A stretch of 64,000 nucleotides of DNA from Rosellinia necatrix (Eukaryota > Ascomycota > Sordariomycetes > Xylariales > Xylariaceae). Both the position numbers and the translations under genes were made by a program. The notes beneath the pieces were generated by a model, which did not search any database, was not told the DNA's origin, and saw nothing but the letters and a program-made list of their open reading frames with translations. The stretch covers positions 2,232,001 to 2,296,000 of the forward strand of contig JAGYVD010000010.1 of the NCBI GenBank assembly GCA_021209875.1, in the 5' to 3' direction. Each line of letters begins with the position of its first letter. Position 1 is the stretch's first letter. Of this stretch, positions 48,437 to 60,118 are shown in pieces.

Positions 48437-50834
48437 ATGACCGAGCCGCAGAGAAGGAGCGACCGCGACCGCGACCGCGACCGCGGACCAAGACGCGGGC
48501 AGAGGCGGATAGTTCACCAAGAGCGGAATATCCCGAGGGTCGGGCTAAGTTGCCGTCGCTGCCAAAAACGGAAAATAAAGGTTAGTGATAGGAAGGAAAC
48601 GGGATCTAGTACGACATCGACCAGCTAATTTTCCCTTCAGTGTAACGGGGAACTACCACGGTGTTATGGTTGTGCCAAGGTTGGCGTCGATTGTGAAGAT
48701 GGAGCAAGCTTGAAAGCTCGACCCCTACCACGAGCGTGAGCTACCTGCCCTCTTCCGTTGGTGTGGAATTAGCTGAAAGAAGTGTGACCTGGGAAGTTAT
48801 GTGAGCAGTTTATGCAGTCGAATGGAATGGCTCGAATCCATTATTCGCGCCCGCTGTCCGGACGTCGACCTGGAGCGCGATGGGCCACGGGTTATTGATG
48901 CACCTCCGAATCGTGGTGGCCCTGAGCTCGAGGGTGAGGACGATTTCAACATCTTACAGTCTGATCAACCTTTAAACGGTCTATCAGCGGCACCATCAGA
49001 CCTGGTCGTCTTGGCAGATAATGAGGATACAGCTCGTAAACGACAATCCGAAGCTGTAACTGCGGAACACCAGGCTACGAATACTGAAGCCTCGGAAATA
49101 CCATCTAACGGAGGTCTTTCTCACGAAGTTGGATTGGTGTCCCTTGGGGCGCATCGGGATCCTAGGTACATCGGGCCATCTAGCGGGTATGTTTTTTGCA
49201 AGCTTATGCTCGCTGCATCGAGTAGAGCGGGAAAGATGACGAGGAATGTCGACAACTCCACACCATCTGTTGCACCATATCTCAGGGGGCTTGTTGTCGA
49301 AACACAGGGCCCGATATGGATCACCAAAGATCAGGCTATTGGACTATGTCAAACTTACTTCGATATAATTCACGTGCAATACCCGTTTTTGCACTACCCA
49401 ACATTCCACCGCTCACTTCACCAATTCTTCGAAGGCGACTCTCAGAACCACATTGCGGGTTTCCAGATATATATGGTGCTGGCGATTTCTGCAACTATAG
49501 CGTCAAGGCTTCACAAGGTACCCCTTTCGGGAGAGAGGTATTACATGACCGCCATGCAGCATTTCGAAAAGATCCAGATGGAGAGCTCGATCCAAGGTTT
49601 ACAGTGCGTCATTCTATTGCTTTTATTCGCTATGCACAGCCCAACCATTCGGCTCGATATTTGGTGCATAAACTACCAGTGCATCGCCTCGGTATCGGAC
49701 CTCGGACTACAGCGGACTGTGACAACCAGTAGTGGCATCAGCAGACATGATCAGGAGATGAGAGCCCGTATTTTCTGGGTTGTATACACCCTTGATCGAA
49801 CTATAGCAACGATGATGGGCCGGCCGATAGGGTTGCGCGATGAGGCTTGCGACGTACGAGTATGTGTGGTGCACGCTCCCAGCCTATCGAAACATACTGA
49901 CGTCAAATAGATGCCAGGAGACTTTTCTGATGCCGATCTTGAAAACGAATTGACCACGACCTCAACTTTGGACCCACCGACTCACATGTCGTTTGCAATT
50001 CATATGTTCAAGCTCGCAAAGATCAATTCGGAGATTAAATACGTCGCGAATAGCGTGAACTCGAAGGTGCCGAGCTACGCCTTCCCAAGTATTATTGACA
50101 TCAATGCGTGGCAGAAAGACGTCCTCTCGCGCCTCGACCAATGGACCGCGAATGTCCCGGCAGCACGAGACGAAAATGACTACAGTCGGTCGATTCTTCT
50201 TCTGCGCTGCCATTCGGTGAAAATGCTTCTTCTTCGGCCGAGCCCGAACATTCCCCGACCCGATCAACAAGCTCTTCGGCAGTGCTATTCCAGTGCTGAG
50301 GAATCAATTCGGATTCTGAGCGAGTTGTACAAGAAGAACCGCCTGGTCCACGACTGGATCACGTTCTATACTACTGTGCTTAGCACCATCACCATGTTTT
50401 ATTGCATTTTGGCGGTACCAAGCATAGCGAGCACGCTGGAGGTGGAGGAATTCATGAGCAATGTCAGAGCGAGTCTCAGCGTCCTCAGCGCAGTCGGAGA
50501 GCACTATTCCGGCGCGAAGAGAAGCCGGGATATCCTGGATGAGCTCGCTAGACCCATCAGCCGGTGGCTGCTGAAGAAGCGCCGGGTAGATGGACCCGAG
50601 TTATTGGGGCAACCCGCAGCGGACTATATCCCCGCCACGGCTGACGGAGAATTTGCGTCGTCTCCCATGCAGTCTACTATGCAACCAGAAATGATCGGCA
50701 GTTTTTTCTGGCCGTCTGCTTGGAATTCATTTGACGTCGGATTCGATGGCCAGTTTCTATCCGAAACATACGGCTCGACCGAGTGCGCTAACCTCGACAG
50801 CATGGTACAGTCTCTGTTCGATGATTTGACCTGA
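48437..50834 (+). CDS. Zn2Cys6 transcription factor with Fungal_trans domain
   Basis: Four exons: 48437-48580, 48641-48735, 48797-49859 and 49911-50834, giving 741 residues. Intron 1 interrupts the zinc cluster after Lys48, a common position in this family. Splicing yields cysteines 39, 42, 49, 56, 59 and 66 (CX2CX6CX6CX2CX6C). Intron 2 joins PLPRA to YVSSLCSRMEWLE, the linker and coiled coil. Intron 3 (donor GTATGT, branch ACTGAC) has an alternative donor two codons earlier. Residues about 195-430 form the Fungal_trans regulatory domain (YPFLHYPTFHRS, INYQCIASVSDLGLQR, RIFWVVYTLDR, GRPIGLRDEACD). An RDRDRDRD repeat precedes the zinc cluster. Divergent from the reductase gene, so probably the local pathway regulator (inference). 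Confidence 0.92.
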
Positions 50835-51401
50835 GTGTGTTTTATGTCTTCCCGATGCTCGAGGGGATGAGATCATGGCATCTAGTACCTACTGGCTTGG
50901 TGTGGGTTGGTATGGCTTTAAGACTCAAAGATGTTTTATTTAAATACGGTATTGTTAAATCTAATAGAGGAATTTATTGGCTAAAAGGAAGCTGGTCTAT
51001 CTAAGTGGATTGCACGTCACCTTGGGATTGAATTGGAGACAAGCGTGTGCCTATCGATATAGACAGTTTATGCATGAAACGAGAATAGATCGCCTAAGTA
51101 CCTCCGTAGGTATATACCTAGGAGGGCACCCTAATAGTTACCAGTGGTTACGTCATACTTCTCCGTTTCAGAGCTCGGAGCCTGAATATGACGAGGGTTC
51201 TTTCCATCGCGGCTGAAACAACAACAGCAACTTCAGTCAATACACAAATATTCAAATATTCCCACATTCGCACCGCGAGACGAACTTGGCCTACTACGAA
51301 TTTTCTTTTTGTCAATGACTAACGTCCATTGTTTCGTATTATACCCTACAACCAATTAAGCTGCAACCCGCCCAGTCCCCAGGTTGGGCCTCCAAGGAAG
51401 G
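50835..51401. other. intergenic, 567 bp
   Basis: 3' region of the regulator and promoter of the LMBD1-like gene; includes a TATACCTAGGAGG palindromic motif near 51113. No gene. Confidence 0.6.
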
Positions 51402-53201
51402 ATGGCTACCGCCGGGTATATTCAGGCTTCCCTCATCTGGGTCGCCTACGCCGTTGCTGTGGTTCTAGCTTTTATCGCTGCTACAATTACGACATTTACT
51501 TGGCAAACTCATCGCGACCGATCCGCAATTGTCAGCACGGTCGCCATCATCAGCATTACCGCGCTTCTTGCCACGGTCTTCCTCCTCCCCGTCGATATCG
51601 CCCTCGTCTCTTCGACGACATCCACTGCACTTGGCACCAAAAAGGATTGGGCTACACCGGACCGCGTCCAGAATATACTCCTTACCCTCAAAATCGTGTA
51701 TTATTCCCTGTATACCTTCGACGCGCTGCTATGCCTCATCGTCATTCCCTTCTCTTACTTTTGGTATGAGGAGTACGACGAGGTCGAAGAGCAGGAGGGG
51801 AACCAGACCCTTGGCAGCCGGCTCTGGGGCGCTTTCAAGTATACAATCGCATTTATATTCTTAGTCGTCATCATCTTCTTGATCGGCTTCTTCGTCCCTG
51901 CCGCTGGCAACCGCGACGGCAAACATCTCGACCTCGACTTCTTCAAGCAATTGCTCAACGAAAACCATGGCGAGAAAGCTTTGACTTTTGGCCTGGGCCT
52001 TTTGATGACACTCGGAACTCTGCTATATGTTCTATATACAGGGGCTGGTTTCGCTCTCCTGCCTATTTCCTTCATAAAGTCTGCTCCTTCGGTCTCAGCG
52101 CCTCAGCTTTACGAAAACACAGCGTCCCAGCTTGAGCAGAACCGAGAAAGACAACGCCAATTGGAGATGCGCAATTCTGGCCGCGCAGATGGCATGCCCG
52201 CCAAGGACAGGCGCGAACTCGAGGCCCTTGCGCGCGAAGAGAGGACCCTAGTCCGTCGAGAGCGGCTGGCCGCAGAGGCACAGGGCCAGGGGAGAACCTT
52301 CGTTGTGCGCGCATGGGCTAAGATATGCGCTATTTTCCGACCTATCAAGCTCATTGGAGGCATCCTACTCGTATTCCTTTCGCTCCTCATCTGGGTATCG
52401 ATGCTGATTACAGGCATTGACAAAGCAGCCAACTCTATCTGCAAGGAGCACTGTGGATACATCCTAGCTCATATCAACGTATTCCAACCTATCAACTGGA
52501 TATTTGTGCAGACTGCTCGCGCCTTTCCAGTTGACTACGTGTTGATGGCGTTCTTAATTCTACTTTTCTTCAGCAGTTCTATATCGGGTATTGCCGCTAT
52601 CGGCATCCGCTTTCTATGGCTGCGAATTTTCCAGATCCGTAAGGGCCGGACAGCACCACAGGCCCTGCTCATGGCCACCGTCATGCTCACGCTCATCACA
52701 CTCGCTATCAACTATGCCGTCGCCATGCTGGTCGCGCCTCAATACGCAAGCTACGGGACACAAACCTTTTGCGACCTACCACCACATCACCCCGATGAAC
52801 TCCCCGACTGCAGGGATAACTTGGCGGCTGTGAAACCATGCTCCGAATGGGTCAACTCGCATAGCTCGGCCACCCGAGTCTGCACGCCGACGGTGATGTC
52901 GACATTCCTTAACCGCATTACTCTGACCTGGCCCGTATTTGGAGCCATCGACTTCTGGGCACAGTTTGCGTTCCTCGGCGTATTTCTCATTGTCTTCGTG
53001 ACAGCACTGTTCCGGACGCCCCGGCTCAATGTTGGCGAGATGGACGAGGAAGCCGAGGCAGATGAAGAAGAGGGACTGCTTGCCAGCACAGGCCGTCGAT
53101 TTGGGGCCACCTGGCAAGATATCACTGGTAAAGCGAAGCGTAATACATACGGCTCGGCTGAGAATGGGGCTGGCTCTAGCTCTGGCGCAAATGACCGCTA
53201 A
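51402..53201 (+). CDS. LMBD1-like membrane protein (probable lysosomal cobalamin transporter family)
   Basis: Intronless, 599 residues from the first ATG at 51402. Nine or so membrane helices: three in the first 110 residues ([20 protein letters not shown] and next), two near 155-230, then a basic coiled stretch rich in Glu, Arg and Gln (about 235-305), and four more to residue 555. The pattern and [20 protein letters not shown] match the LMBR1/LMBD1 family; human LMBRD1 acts in vitamin B12 export from lysosomes. Most fungi have no known B12 enzymes, so the fungal role, probably at the vacuole, is unclear. The tail is acidic. Confidence 0.88.
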   Translation: MATAGYIQASLIWVAYAVAVVLAFIAATITTFTWQTHRDRSAIVSTVAIISITALLATVFLLPVDIALVSSTTSTALGTKKDWATPDRVQNILLTLKIVYYSLYTFDALLCLIVIPFSYFWYEEYDEVEEQEGNQTLGSRLWGAFKYTIAFIFLVVIIFLIGFFVPAAGNRDGKHLDLDFFKQLLNENHGEKALTFGLGLLMTLGTLLYVLYTGAGFALLPISFIKSAPSVSAPQLYENTASQLEQNRERQRQLEMRNSGRADGMPAKDRRELEALAREERTLVRRERLAAEAQGQGRTFVVRAWAKICAIFRPIKLIGGILLVFLSLLIWVSMLITGIDKAANSICKEHCGYILAHINVFQPINWIFVQTARAFPVDYVLMAFLILLFFSSSISGIAAIGIRFLWLRIFQIRKGRTAPQALLMATVMLTLITLAINYAVAMLVAPQYASYGTQTFCDLPPHHPDELPDCRDNLAAVKPCSEWVNSHSSATRVCTPTVMSTFLNRITLTWPVFGAIDFWAQFAFLGVFLIVFVTALFRTPRLNVGEMDEEAEADEEEGLLASTGRRFGATWQDITGKAKRNTYGSAENGAGSSSGANDR

Positions 53202-54551
53202 TGCCGCCCTCGATGGTAAGGGTCGGGGCCACGGCGACGCTTGCCTTCGGTACTAGCGAGGTGGGACAGTCAGTAGATGGTAGCATCTTCGGGTGTATCA
53301 CTATGCATAGGTATGATGTGAACCATGAATAGCACCGAATGAAATCGAGAAAAGGACGGAAATGGTAGTTACAAGGGGGAAGCGGGGGGTTTGGTGTGCA
53401 TCGGTTCAGGAGTTCGGTGTTCTTTCTTCCTCGGACGGATTCGTTGCTATGGGGATTCGGAGGGAAACGCGAAATTCATTATTGTTAGTTTGTATGTGGT
53501 TAACGTTGGAACCTGAGGGTGTAATAAAGAATGGACTAGTTTCTTATAATATATGTCTGTTGTTCTCGACGTGGTGATTCTATCTGGTTGTTTCTACCTC
53601 TCTAACTGCTGCCTTGTTTTGTTGCCTTGATGCATACCACTCCTGTTCCTCCCGTTTCTCCGTATTCGTATACGATCATTTACTGTGAAGGGGTGGATTA
53701 ACTAGGTGCTAAGTTGGATCAAGTTCCTCATGACGTCATGTTCTCGACTCAACTTGGTACCGAGAGACTGAGTTGAGCCGCACGTGATACCGCGTCGCCC
53801 TGGCGTTGTGAGTCACGCGGGAGTGGTTGTTTGGTCTTCCATATTTGGGCATTTTCCCGGTGATACCCATCTATCCATCTAGTGTATATGCATGGGTAGT
53901 GACATGAGGCGTGTTCCAGCCGTGTATCATGTATCTGCAGTGCCAGCTTGTTGCTAGTGCACATACAGGAAGGAAGGAGCTCTGACTCAGTCCCAGCGGG
54001 CACAACGCATTATCGTTTAATTCGGAGCTTACCGGTGCCTTTCTTTTTCGGGGTAAGTTCCGTCCGCAGGGGGCTATAATGCAATAGCGGCTGCTCAAAT
54101 AATGGGACGTGAATTTGTATTATGTTGGATGCAAACGAGCAAACCTCACAGCATTCTTACTAATTCGTACACCTCTTCTCACTCCTTTCTCCTTTCTCCT
54201 TTCTTATTCTTATTCTTATTCTGTTCCGACTATGGAACAAATGTGAGCGAATATATACAATTTCTTTTTTTTATCTCGTTCCTACCTGACCTAGGTAGGC
54301 AATAACCGGCGACTTGTATTCATTCCTCCGCATACCCCCCCACGTCTTCATCCGATTGAGACTGAACTAAGAAGTGGGATCGGGATTCGGAACCAGCCGA
54401 CTCGGAAGCGAAGCGCCGCGGCGGAGGCTACCCAAGCTGCAGTAGCTCACACCTTTACCCTTCACCCGACGCACCTACATACACCTACATACACGTAACC
54501 TTCCCTACATACGCGGACCCTAGGAAGCGCCCGCCCGCCCGCCCACCCGCC
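53202..54551. other. intergenic, 1.35 kb
   Basis: No gene supported. Contains a CRE-type palindrome, a nearby CTCAACT/AGTTGAG inverted repeat and CACGTG motif (53745-53786), and a CTCCTTT/TTATTC pyrimidine array near 54180-54222. Confidence 0.6.
53729..53740. promoter_or_regulatory. CRE-type bZIP site (TGACGTCA)
   Basis: Perfect 12-bp palindrome CATGACGTCATG containing the consensus binding site of Atf1/CREB-like bZIP factors. It lies over 500 bp after one gene and over 800 bp before the next, so the target is uncertain. Confidence 0.4.
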
Positions 54552-55464
54552 ATGGAAGCCCGGTGTCAGTGCGGCGCCGTCCGGTTCACGACGCCGCTGC
54601 CGAAGCCACTGGCGGTGTACATCTGCCACTGCGCCGAGTGCCGCTGGCAATCCAGCTCGGCCTTTGGGACCTCGGCCATATTCCCGCGATTCGAGCTGCC
54701 CAAGACCGAGCTGCTGTCCTGCTACACGTACGTCAGACCCGCGTTGAGCGGCAGCCGTTTGATGCCCCCCAGCGCATCGCATATTTGGAGATGCGGGGTC
54801 AGGTCATTTGTCACCGGCTCTCATTTGCCTCCTGAGACTAACGGGTGGGAATTTTTCTCTTTTTTTTTAATCCGGTAGACGAGCGACGCATTCAGGTCAT
54901 ACTTTATACTGGTATGTCCCCTTCGTGTTGGATGTGTTGGTGAGAACGGGTCGCTGATCGGCATCCTCATCTCGCAGCTATTTCTGTCAGCGCTGTGGCA
55001 CTCGATTAATCCACACGACTCCTGTAAGTAACGTCCTTTTTTTTTTTTTTTTTAACAAAAAAAAAAACCCCCCTCCCCCCACCCCTTGGATGGGACAATG
55101 TATTCCATACAACAACAAAACAGACGCAAAGGCTAACCGGGGGGCCCTTCTTCCCATTCCGCCCCGTCCCCAGGGCAAGAACGTGGTCTCCGTGAAAGGG
55201 GGCTGCCTCAGCGGCCTGGACTGGGGCACGGCGATCCACATCTGGACCAGGTCCGCCATGCTGCCCATCCCGGAGGGCTCCGAGGCCTACTCGGAGGAGC
55301 CCAGCCCGTCCGACTACGGCGGCGCCGCCCGGGACGCCCTCGGCCAGCCCGCCGACCAGCCCGGCCCGCTCGTCAACAGCGGCGGCTTCCCCGACCCCGC
55401 GCCCCCGCCCGAGGTCGAGCGGCTCGGCCGCGTCCGCGGCGCCTGCGAGCTCAGCGGCGTATAG
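54552..55464 (+). CDS. GFA/CENP-V domain zinc-binding protein
   Basis: Four exons: 54552-54727, 54879-54911, 54978-55023 and 55174-55464, giving 181 residues. All three introns are GT-AG and all joins keep frame. Family motifs appear in order: CQCGAVRF at the N-terminus, CHCAECRWQSSSAFGTSAIF, then across exons 2-3 YCYFCQRCGTRL, and in exon 4 VKGGCLSGLDW. These Cys/His groups bind the structural and catalytic zinc ions of glutathione-dependent formaldehyde-activating and CENP-V proteins. The C-terminal 60 residues are Pro/Gly/Ala-rich. Substrate unknown; formaldehyde adducts are only one possibility. Intron 3 contains adjacent T and A homopolymers. Confidence 0.9.
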
Positions 55465-56341
55465 TTCTAGACGCGCGACGGATGATTCGTGTGTGATTGT
55501 CGTCGTCATCGTCGTCGTCGTCGTCGTCGTCGGAATAGGAGGTGGAGGAGGATGGGTATGGGGGCTGGGCTCTGGCGTCGGATTCTGCTTCGGGCGGAGC
55601 TTGGTGTCGGGATTTGGGTCTCGGTTTTTTTGGTAAGCACCGGATTTGGTTATGGAATCTCTGCTCTGCGGTTTCGCTTTGCATTCGAGCGCGATGGGTT
55701 TTGGGCGGCACTTATCTCTCGTGTACACGACACATTTGGGTATCGCATTATTATTATTGTCACGGAGTAGTTTGCATATGTACCAATATAACTAAAAAGG
55801 TGGAACGGTTCCGTTTTGCCGTCACAATTATTATTATTATTATTATTATTACAATGGGAATACCGATTTTCCGTCGCCTTCTATCTATTTCATTCAGAAG
55901 GAGCTCGGCGTTGTCTTGTTCGCGGCCGCTTCTCTGGAGGCTTGGCATGATTAAACTATCACGACGGGGCGGTACAAATTGTCTTTTGTGACTCGAATTG
56001 TATTTGGCATGAGCAGTGCCCTTTGGTTTGGTACTATATATCGTGCTTCGTGCACGTCGACACTCCCTGCGCTCTCGTACAAGTCCCTCCTTTCCCTGCC
56101 CGGCTACCCTCCTCGGCATCCTTGAGGGTTTTTTTTTTTTTTTCCCTTGCTCTGATTCCGTCTCTCTTTCCGCAAGTGCGTACTCAGAGGCCCCCTTACA
56201 AGATAGAAAGGCAAAGTGGTTGCTCGATTGTCCGTCTACTCGGACCCCTCTACAACCGAAAACTCCCAACGCCAACTCTTTATTCTCAATGAACGCCCAG
56301 CCAAACTCTTACGCGGCGTGAATGACTCCTCGGCGGGTCGA
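55465..56341. other. convergent intergenic region with microsatellites
   Basis: Tail-to-tail region. Contains a GTC/GTCATC tract at 55499-55532, an ATT tract at 55829-55852 and a T15 run near 56128. Open frames here follow the repeats. Confidence 0.6.
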
Positions 56342-57816
56342 CTAAGAACTGCCCTGGGGTTGTTCGTCGGCACTGCCCGGGTTGATTTCGACGAGTGCGT
56401 TGGTCGCTCGAACTGCAATCTTTATCGTGAGCGGCTGGGCAATGGTCATTAGAGTGGTGGGGATCTGAGGCGGGGGGATGGTGATGATTAGAAGAACCGT
56501 GCTGACGCTCTCGGTACTTAGACCGAATTCGGTTGACAGGTAGCGGGTAGTGAGCTCATCTTTTGCCTCGGACGGGAGAGCTGGGTTGACCGTCGAAAAG
56601 GTATTCAATGTCGTGGTATGGCATATCTCGCTACCGGTCTCCGTAAGGAGATTATCGAGAGACGACGTGAGGGAAAAGTGGGTGATGATCGGTTCGGCGG
56701 GAGTGGAACTAGGGGACGAAGTCGACGAGCGTCCATGAGCCCGGGTGGAAGAGGTGAAGTTGCACTGAATCCCAGATGTCTTGGGGTATACGTCCGGTGA
56801 TGTTGAGGGACCTGTGGCCACAGCAGCAACTTGGAAAGTCCCACTGATGGGAACAGCCCCTGATTTGACGGTTCCGGTTATGTTAAGGGTGCTTGAGGAT
56901 CCGAGGACCACCGGAGAGGCTGTTTCTGCAGGGAAGCTAAAAGCACCGACAAGAGGCTGGAGGTTCCTGGCGGTGGGCTGCGCCTCATCCACGGTGAACG
57001 CAGCCTTGGTTGTCATGATTTCATTACCCGAGACGATAGGCGGAGTGTCATTCTCGCTGCCGTCGACGAAAGCGGGTATAGAAATGTTCTGATTGCCCTT
57101 GTTCGAAGTCGTAGTAGTTATGGCTGTCACGGTAACAGCATCATAAGAGATAGCGAGGTTACCATCGTTGCCAGCAAGGGACTCAGCAGCCACAACATCT
57201 GAGTTGTCGATTATGCTGCACTGGAGATGGGAATGAGTCCGTGAGAGGGAGTGCCTAGTAGGCTATTCACTCAAGGTTAAAATTCTGCTAGGTGTACATC
57301 ATTTGACCGGGTTGGCTTGTTTGCTTACAATATACGGGAGGCTAGCCATGACGCCGTCGAGATCTCGAGTAACTTCAATCCGAGGCATGATTGCAGATGT
57401 ATCATCTACACAAGGGGCGATACCAACTGAGGTAGACGAGATTATGGTGCGAGGGGGCTCGGTACCAATGGAGATGGACACCTTAGTTGTTGTGATAGTT
57501 TCAACGATTCCCCTATGCGGCGTTAGACGTGGTTAGTTTGCCAAACACTGAAAGGCAAGTATGTATTGCAGCCACAAAAATTATCCGCGCATGGAGAGAT
57601 CAAATGAAGAGAATTGGAAATGCGAACAAGGAAAGGAGAGTTATCAACAACTTACGATACCTGGGTTGTAACAGTTGCCAGAAAGGGAACAATAACGGTG
57701 TACCAAGGCGTGGTATTGTCTGTGATGGTGAGGGTAGATGAAAAGCTCCAGTTTGGATCTGGAGTCTGTACCGCGACTGCAGCCACTGAAAAAATAGCAA
57801 CAGTGGTAACTCTCAT
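56342..57816 (-). CDS. secreted Ser/Thr-rich protein, unknown function
   Basis: Three exons: 57816-57656, 57512-57329 and 57220-56342, giving 407 residues. Introns of 143 and 108 bp (GTAAGT...ATAG and GTAAGC...CCAG) keep frame. It starts with a signal peptide (MRVTTVAIFSVAAVAVQ). The rest is rich in Thr, Ser and Val, with segments such as VETITTTKVSIS and VTVTAITTTTSN and several Asn-X-Thr sites, so O- and N-glycosylation is likely. Two isolated cysteines in CVDD and CSIIDN may pair. No catalytic motif or GPI signal is clear. It resembles adhesin-like or wall-associated ascomycete proteins; homology is not claimed. Confidence 0.75.
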
Positions 57817-59593
57817 GACTCAGTCTACACGGGCAGCACGGGCAGTAATTTTGTGCTTTAGGTAGCAGCCGCTAGCACGTACACGGGTTATGATTGGGAG
57901 GAGGGTAGTTAGTTCTTTCCAATAATAGGTTAAGATGTAGGAGAAGGCTAACGACATCTATGTAGAGTTTATGCGGAAAATGTACTATATGTATACATGT
58001 AGACACGTAGATACACAGGTTGGGCGCCCACATTTAGTCGCGTGATGTACACCGTCTGAGAGGTATCCAGGTTACCTAGCATGTACAGTCATTTCGGAAT
58101 AAACGTGTTTGTGCTGCACAATCACCGGGCATGGTAACCTTCCTCACTCTATGGATATGACAGAAACACGTTAAGCAACGACGCCCAAATATTGTATGTT
58201 TACGGCAGATTGGGGTACTTTCAAGTGTTTCTCAACGTGTTCTTGGCAGGTATGCTGGTAGATTTTAGATACACGCCTTTCATATGAGGGGGTTGGGAAA
58301 GGAATAAGATGCGTTATAGGTGCCGAATAGGAGAGAGCGGTTTAGTTATTAGATGACATCCGTATGTGACCACAAGATATTACATGTTGTGCAGCTGTTA
58401 CACCGAAGTCCCCTGAGGATAAAGCTCCGAGGCTATGCTGGGAGATAAGTTGCACAGTAAATGGGCGGACGGGGCCCAGTTGGGTTACGCGGGTTTACAT
58501 AGAATGGATAAAATGATCCATTACTTGCTGAACTTTGCGAAACTTAAGGGGGGCCTCGAACGTGTAAATACGGGCAAATTTAACACTATGGTCGGTTTGG
58601 ACAAATACCCTTTCTATATATGCCTTGAATTTAAGATATTACCATGGACTCCTATTAGAAATGAGGCCACCGCCGGCTCCACCACCCACCCCGAAAGCCT
58701 GCTAGGTAGCTTCTTGCGTACTATAGCCTCGCAACAGCAGCCTGATGGCATGTGTTACTGGGGTGTGTTACTTGGGCTAGGCTAGAGAGGGCTTTTATTT
58801 TAGGTGACAAATTAACCGGTTCTATTATTAACAACAATAGTGACCATGTTGGAGATAGGGCTGACCCCTTATTCGCCTACGACGGGGCTGATATTAACCG
58901 CGTACTGAGTAAGTAGCTACTTACAGGTGGCTGGTACAGTGGGTGTCTTTAAGTCAAGGAAGGCGTATGATTAGTACTGTATTAGGCTGGCTACCAGACG
59001 GCAGCGAACCCGTCTCTCCACGTCCAATACGTCATTTTTTTTACCCTCAAATCTCTCTTACTTGTGAGACACTACACAGTCAGGGGTCCAACTATGTAAC
59101 GACATATGCCAGCTAGCTTCAGTCAGTCAACTTCACCGCCCGGTTCTACTACTAAATATCACTGAACTGTAGCTTGCCTCCTACCCCGCGCTTTAAATTG
59201 AGAGCGTGCCACTATACGCCACCCTATACGCGACTTTCAACGAACCAAGATAATATTACTCGCCAACATTTGACCCTGTTGATAAGAAGAAAACCCTTTC
59301 AAGAGCATTATCTCCCCTAAAAGTACATAGACAAGCCTCTGGTCAAACTAATGTCGTGGCTATTCAACTGCCTTTCGTGATGAATTGAAAGCTTCCGATC
59401 AAGACTATTTGGCCAGATTGGAGCACTAACACCGACGAAGTTTTATAGAATTACTACCGTCTTCATCGCAGTAGCATTTCCTAATTGCATTTTTTTTGAC
59501 ATGCGGTAAGGTTTCGATAATCTGTAGGAATATGGACGTTTCTTTGTTATATGTTCGCCGTATACCTGGGTATGTCGTATTAACGTCAATATT
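57817..59593. other. intergenic, partly AT-rich
   Basis: Promoter of the secreted protein gene, then sequence of relic character with an isolated 116-codon frame (58435-58785). Nothing else recognised up to the solo LTR. Confidence 0.5.
58435..58785 (+). CDS. isolated 116-residue ORF, doubtful
   Basis: ATG-initiated frame with fairly ordinary composition (AKLKGGLERVNTGKF, KYPFYICLEFK). I recognise no family. Surrounding sequence is AT-rich and close to an LTR, so it may be a fragment of a decayed element. Confidence 0.2.
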   Translation: MLGDKLHSKWADGAQLGYAGLHRMDKMIHYLLNFAKLKGGLERVNTGKFNTMVGLDKYPFYICLEFKILPWTPIRNEATAGSTTHPESLLGSFLRTIASQQQPDGMCYWGVLLGLG

Positions 59594-59598
59594 AGTAG

Positions 59599-59812
59599 TG
59601 TCAGGTCCAATAATGACCCTGCTAGCTACCACCCGACACCTAGGGTGGTTCTAGTACTGGAAATGGGTGTATATAAGGACCTTCGGGACCCCCTTGGGTC
59701 TTGAGGGGTTCAGGAATCAATTGTTAACCCTATTGAGCCCTAAATACTACCACCACAACCCTACGGCCTAGAACATGCCTATTTATCCACTCCGTGATCC
59801 CTACAACTGACA
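59599..59812 (+). mobile_element. solo LTR of a retrotransposon, complete
   Basis: 214 bp starting TGTCAG and ending CTGACA (TG...CA with a 6-bp inverted terminal repeat), flanked by a perfect 5-bp target duplication AGTAG (59594-59598 and 59813-59817). An internal TATATAAGG near 59670 fits a promoter. No retrotransposon body adjoins it, so it is a solo LTR left by recombination. A second, deleted copy lies in the opposite orientation at 26440-26589. Confidence 0.9.
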
Positions 59813-60118
59813 AGTAGCAACAAGAATAATGTAGATCACACAGGAAAGACTAATTATTCATGTAAATTTAATTCAGGCCTAGAATTATAGATTAATGATT
59901 ATACGGAACCTTGATTTGTACATAAACATAGGGAGACTTTACATATTTGGTAGTCTTACCACGATAAAGTGGACCTCAGCCACAGAATTACATCATATAA
60001 TATATAAGCCTAAGGGCTAACTAGACATTTATGTATCTACCCATCACAAAATATTTACACTTTCATCTGTGGAATAGGTAGTACAGTTAAACACAGTGCT
60101 AGCGTAATATCTACTATT

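Noticed and set aside
55489..55991. Overlapping plus-strand frames after the GFA-family gene
   Set aside because: Follow GTC and ATT microsatellites; no coding signs.
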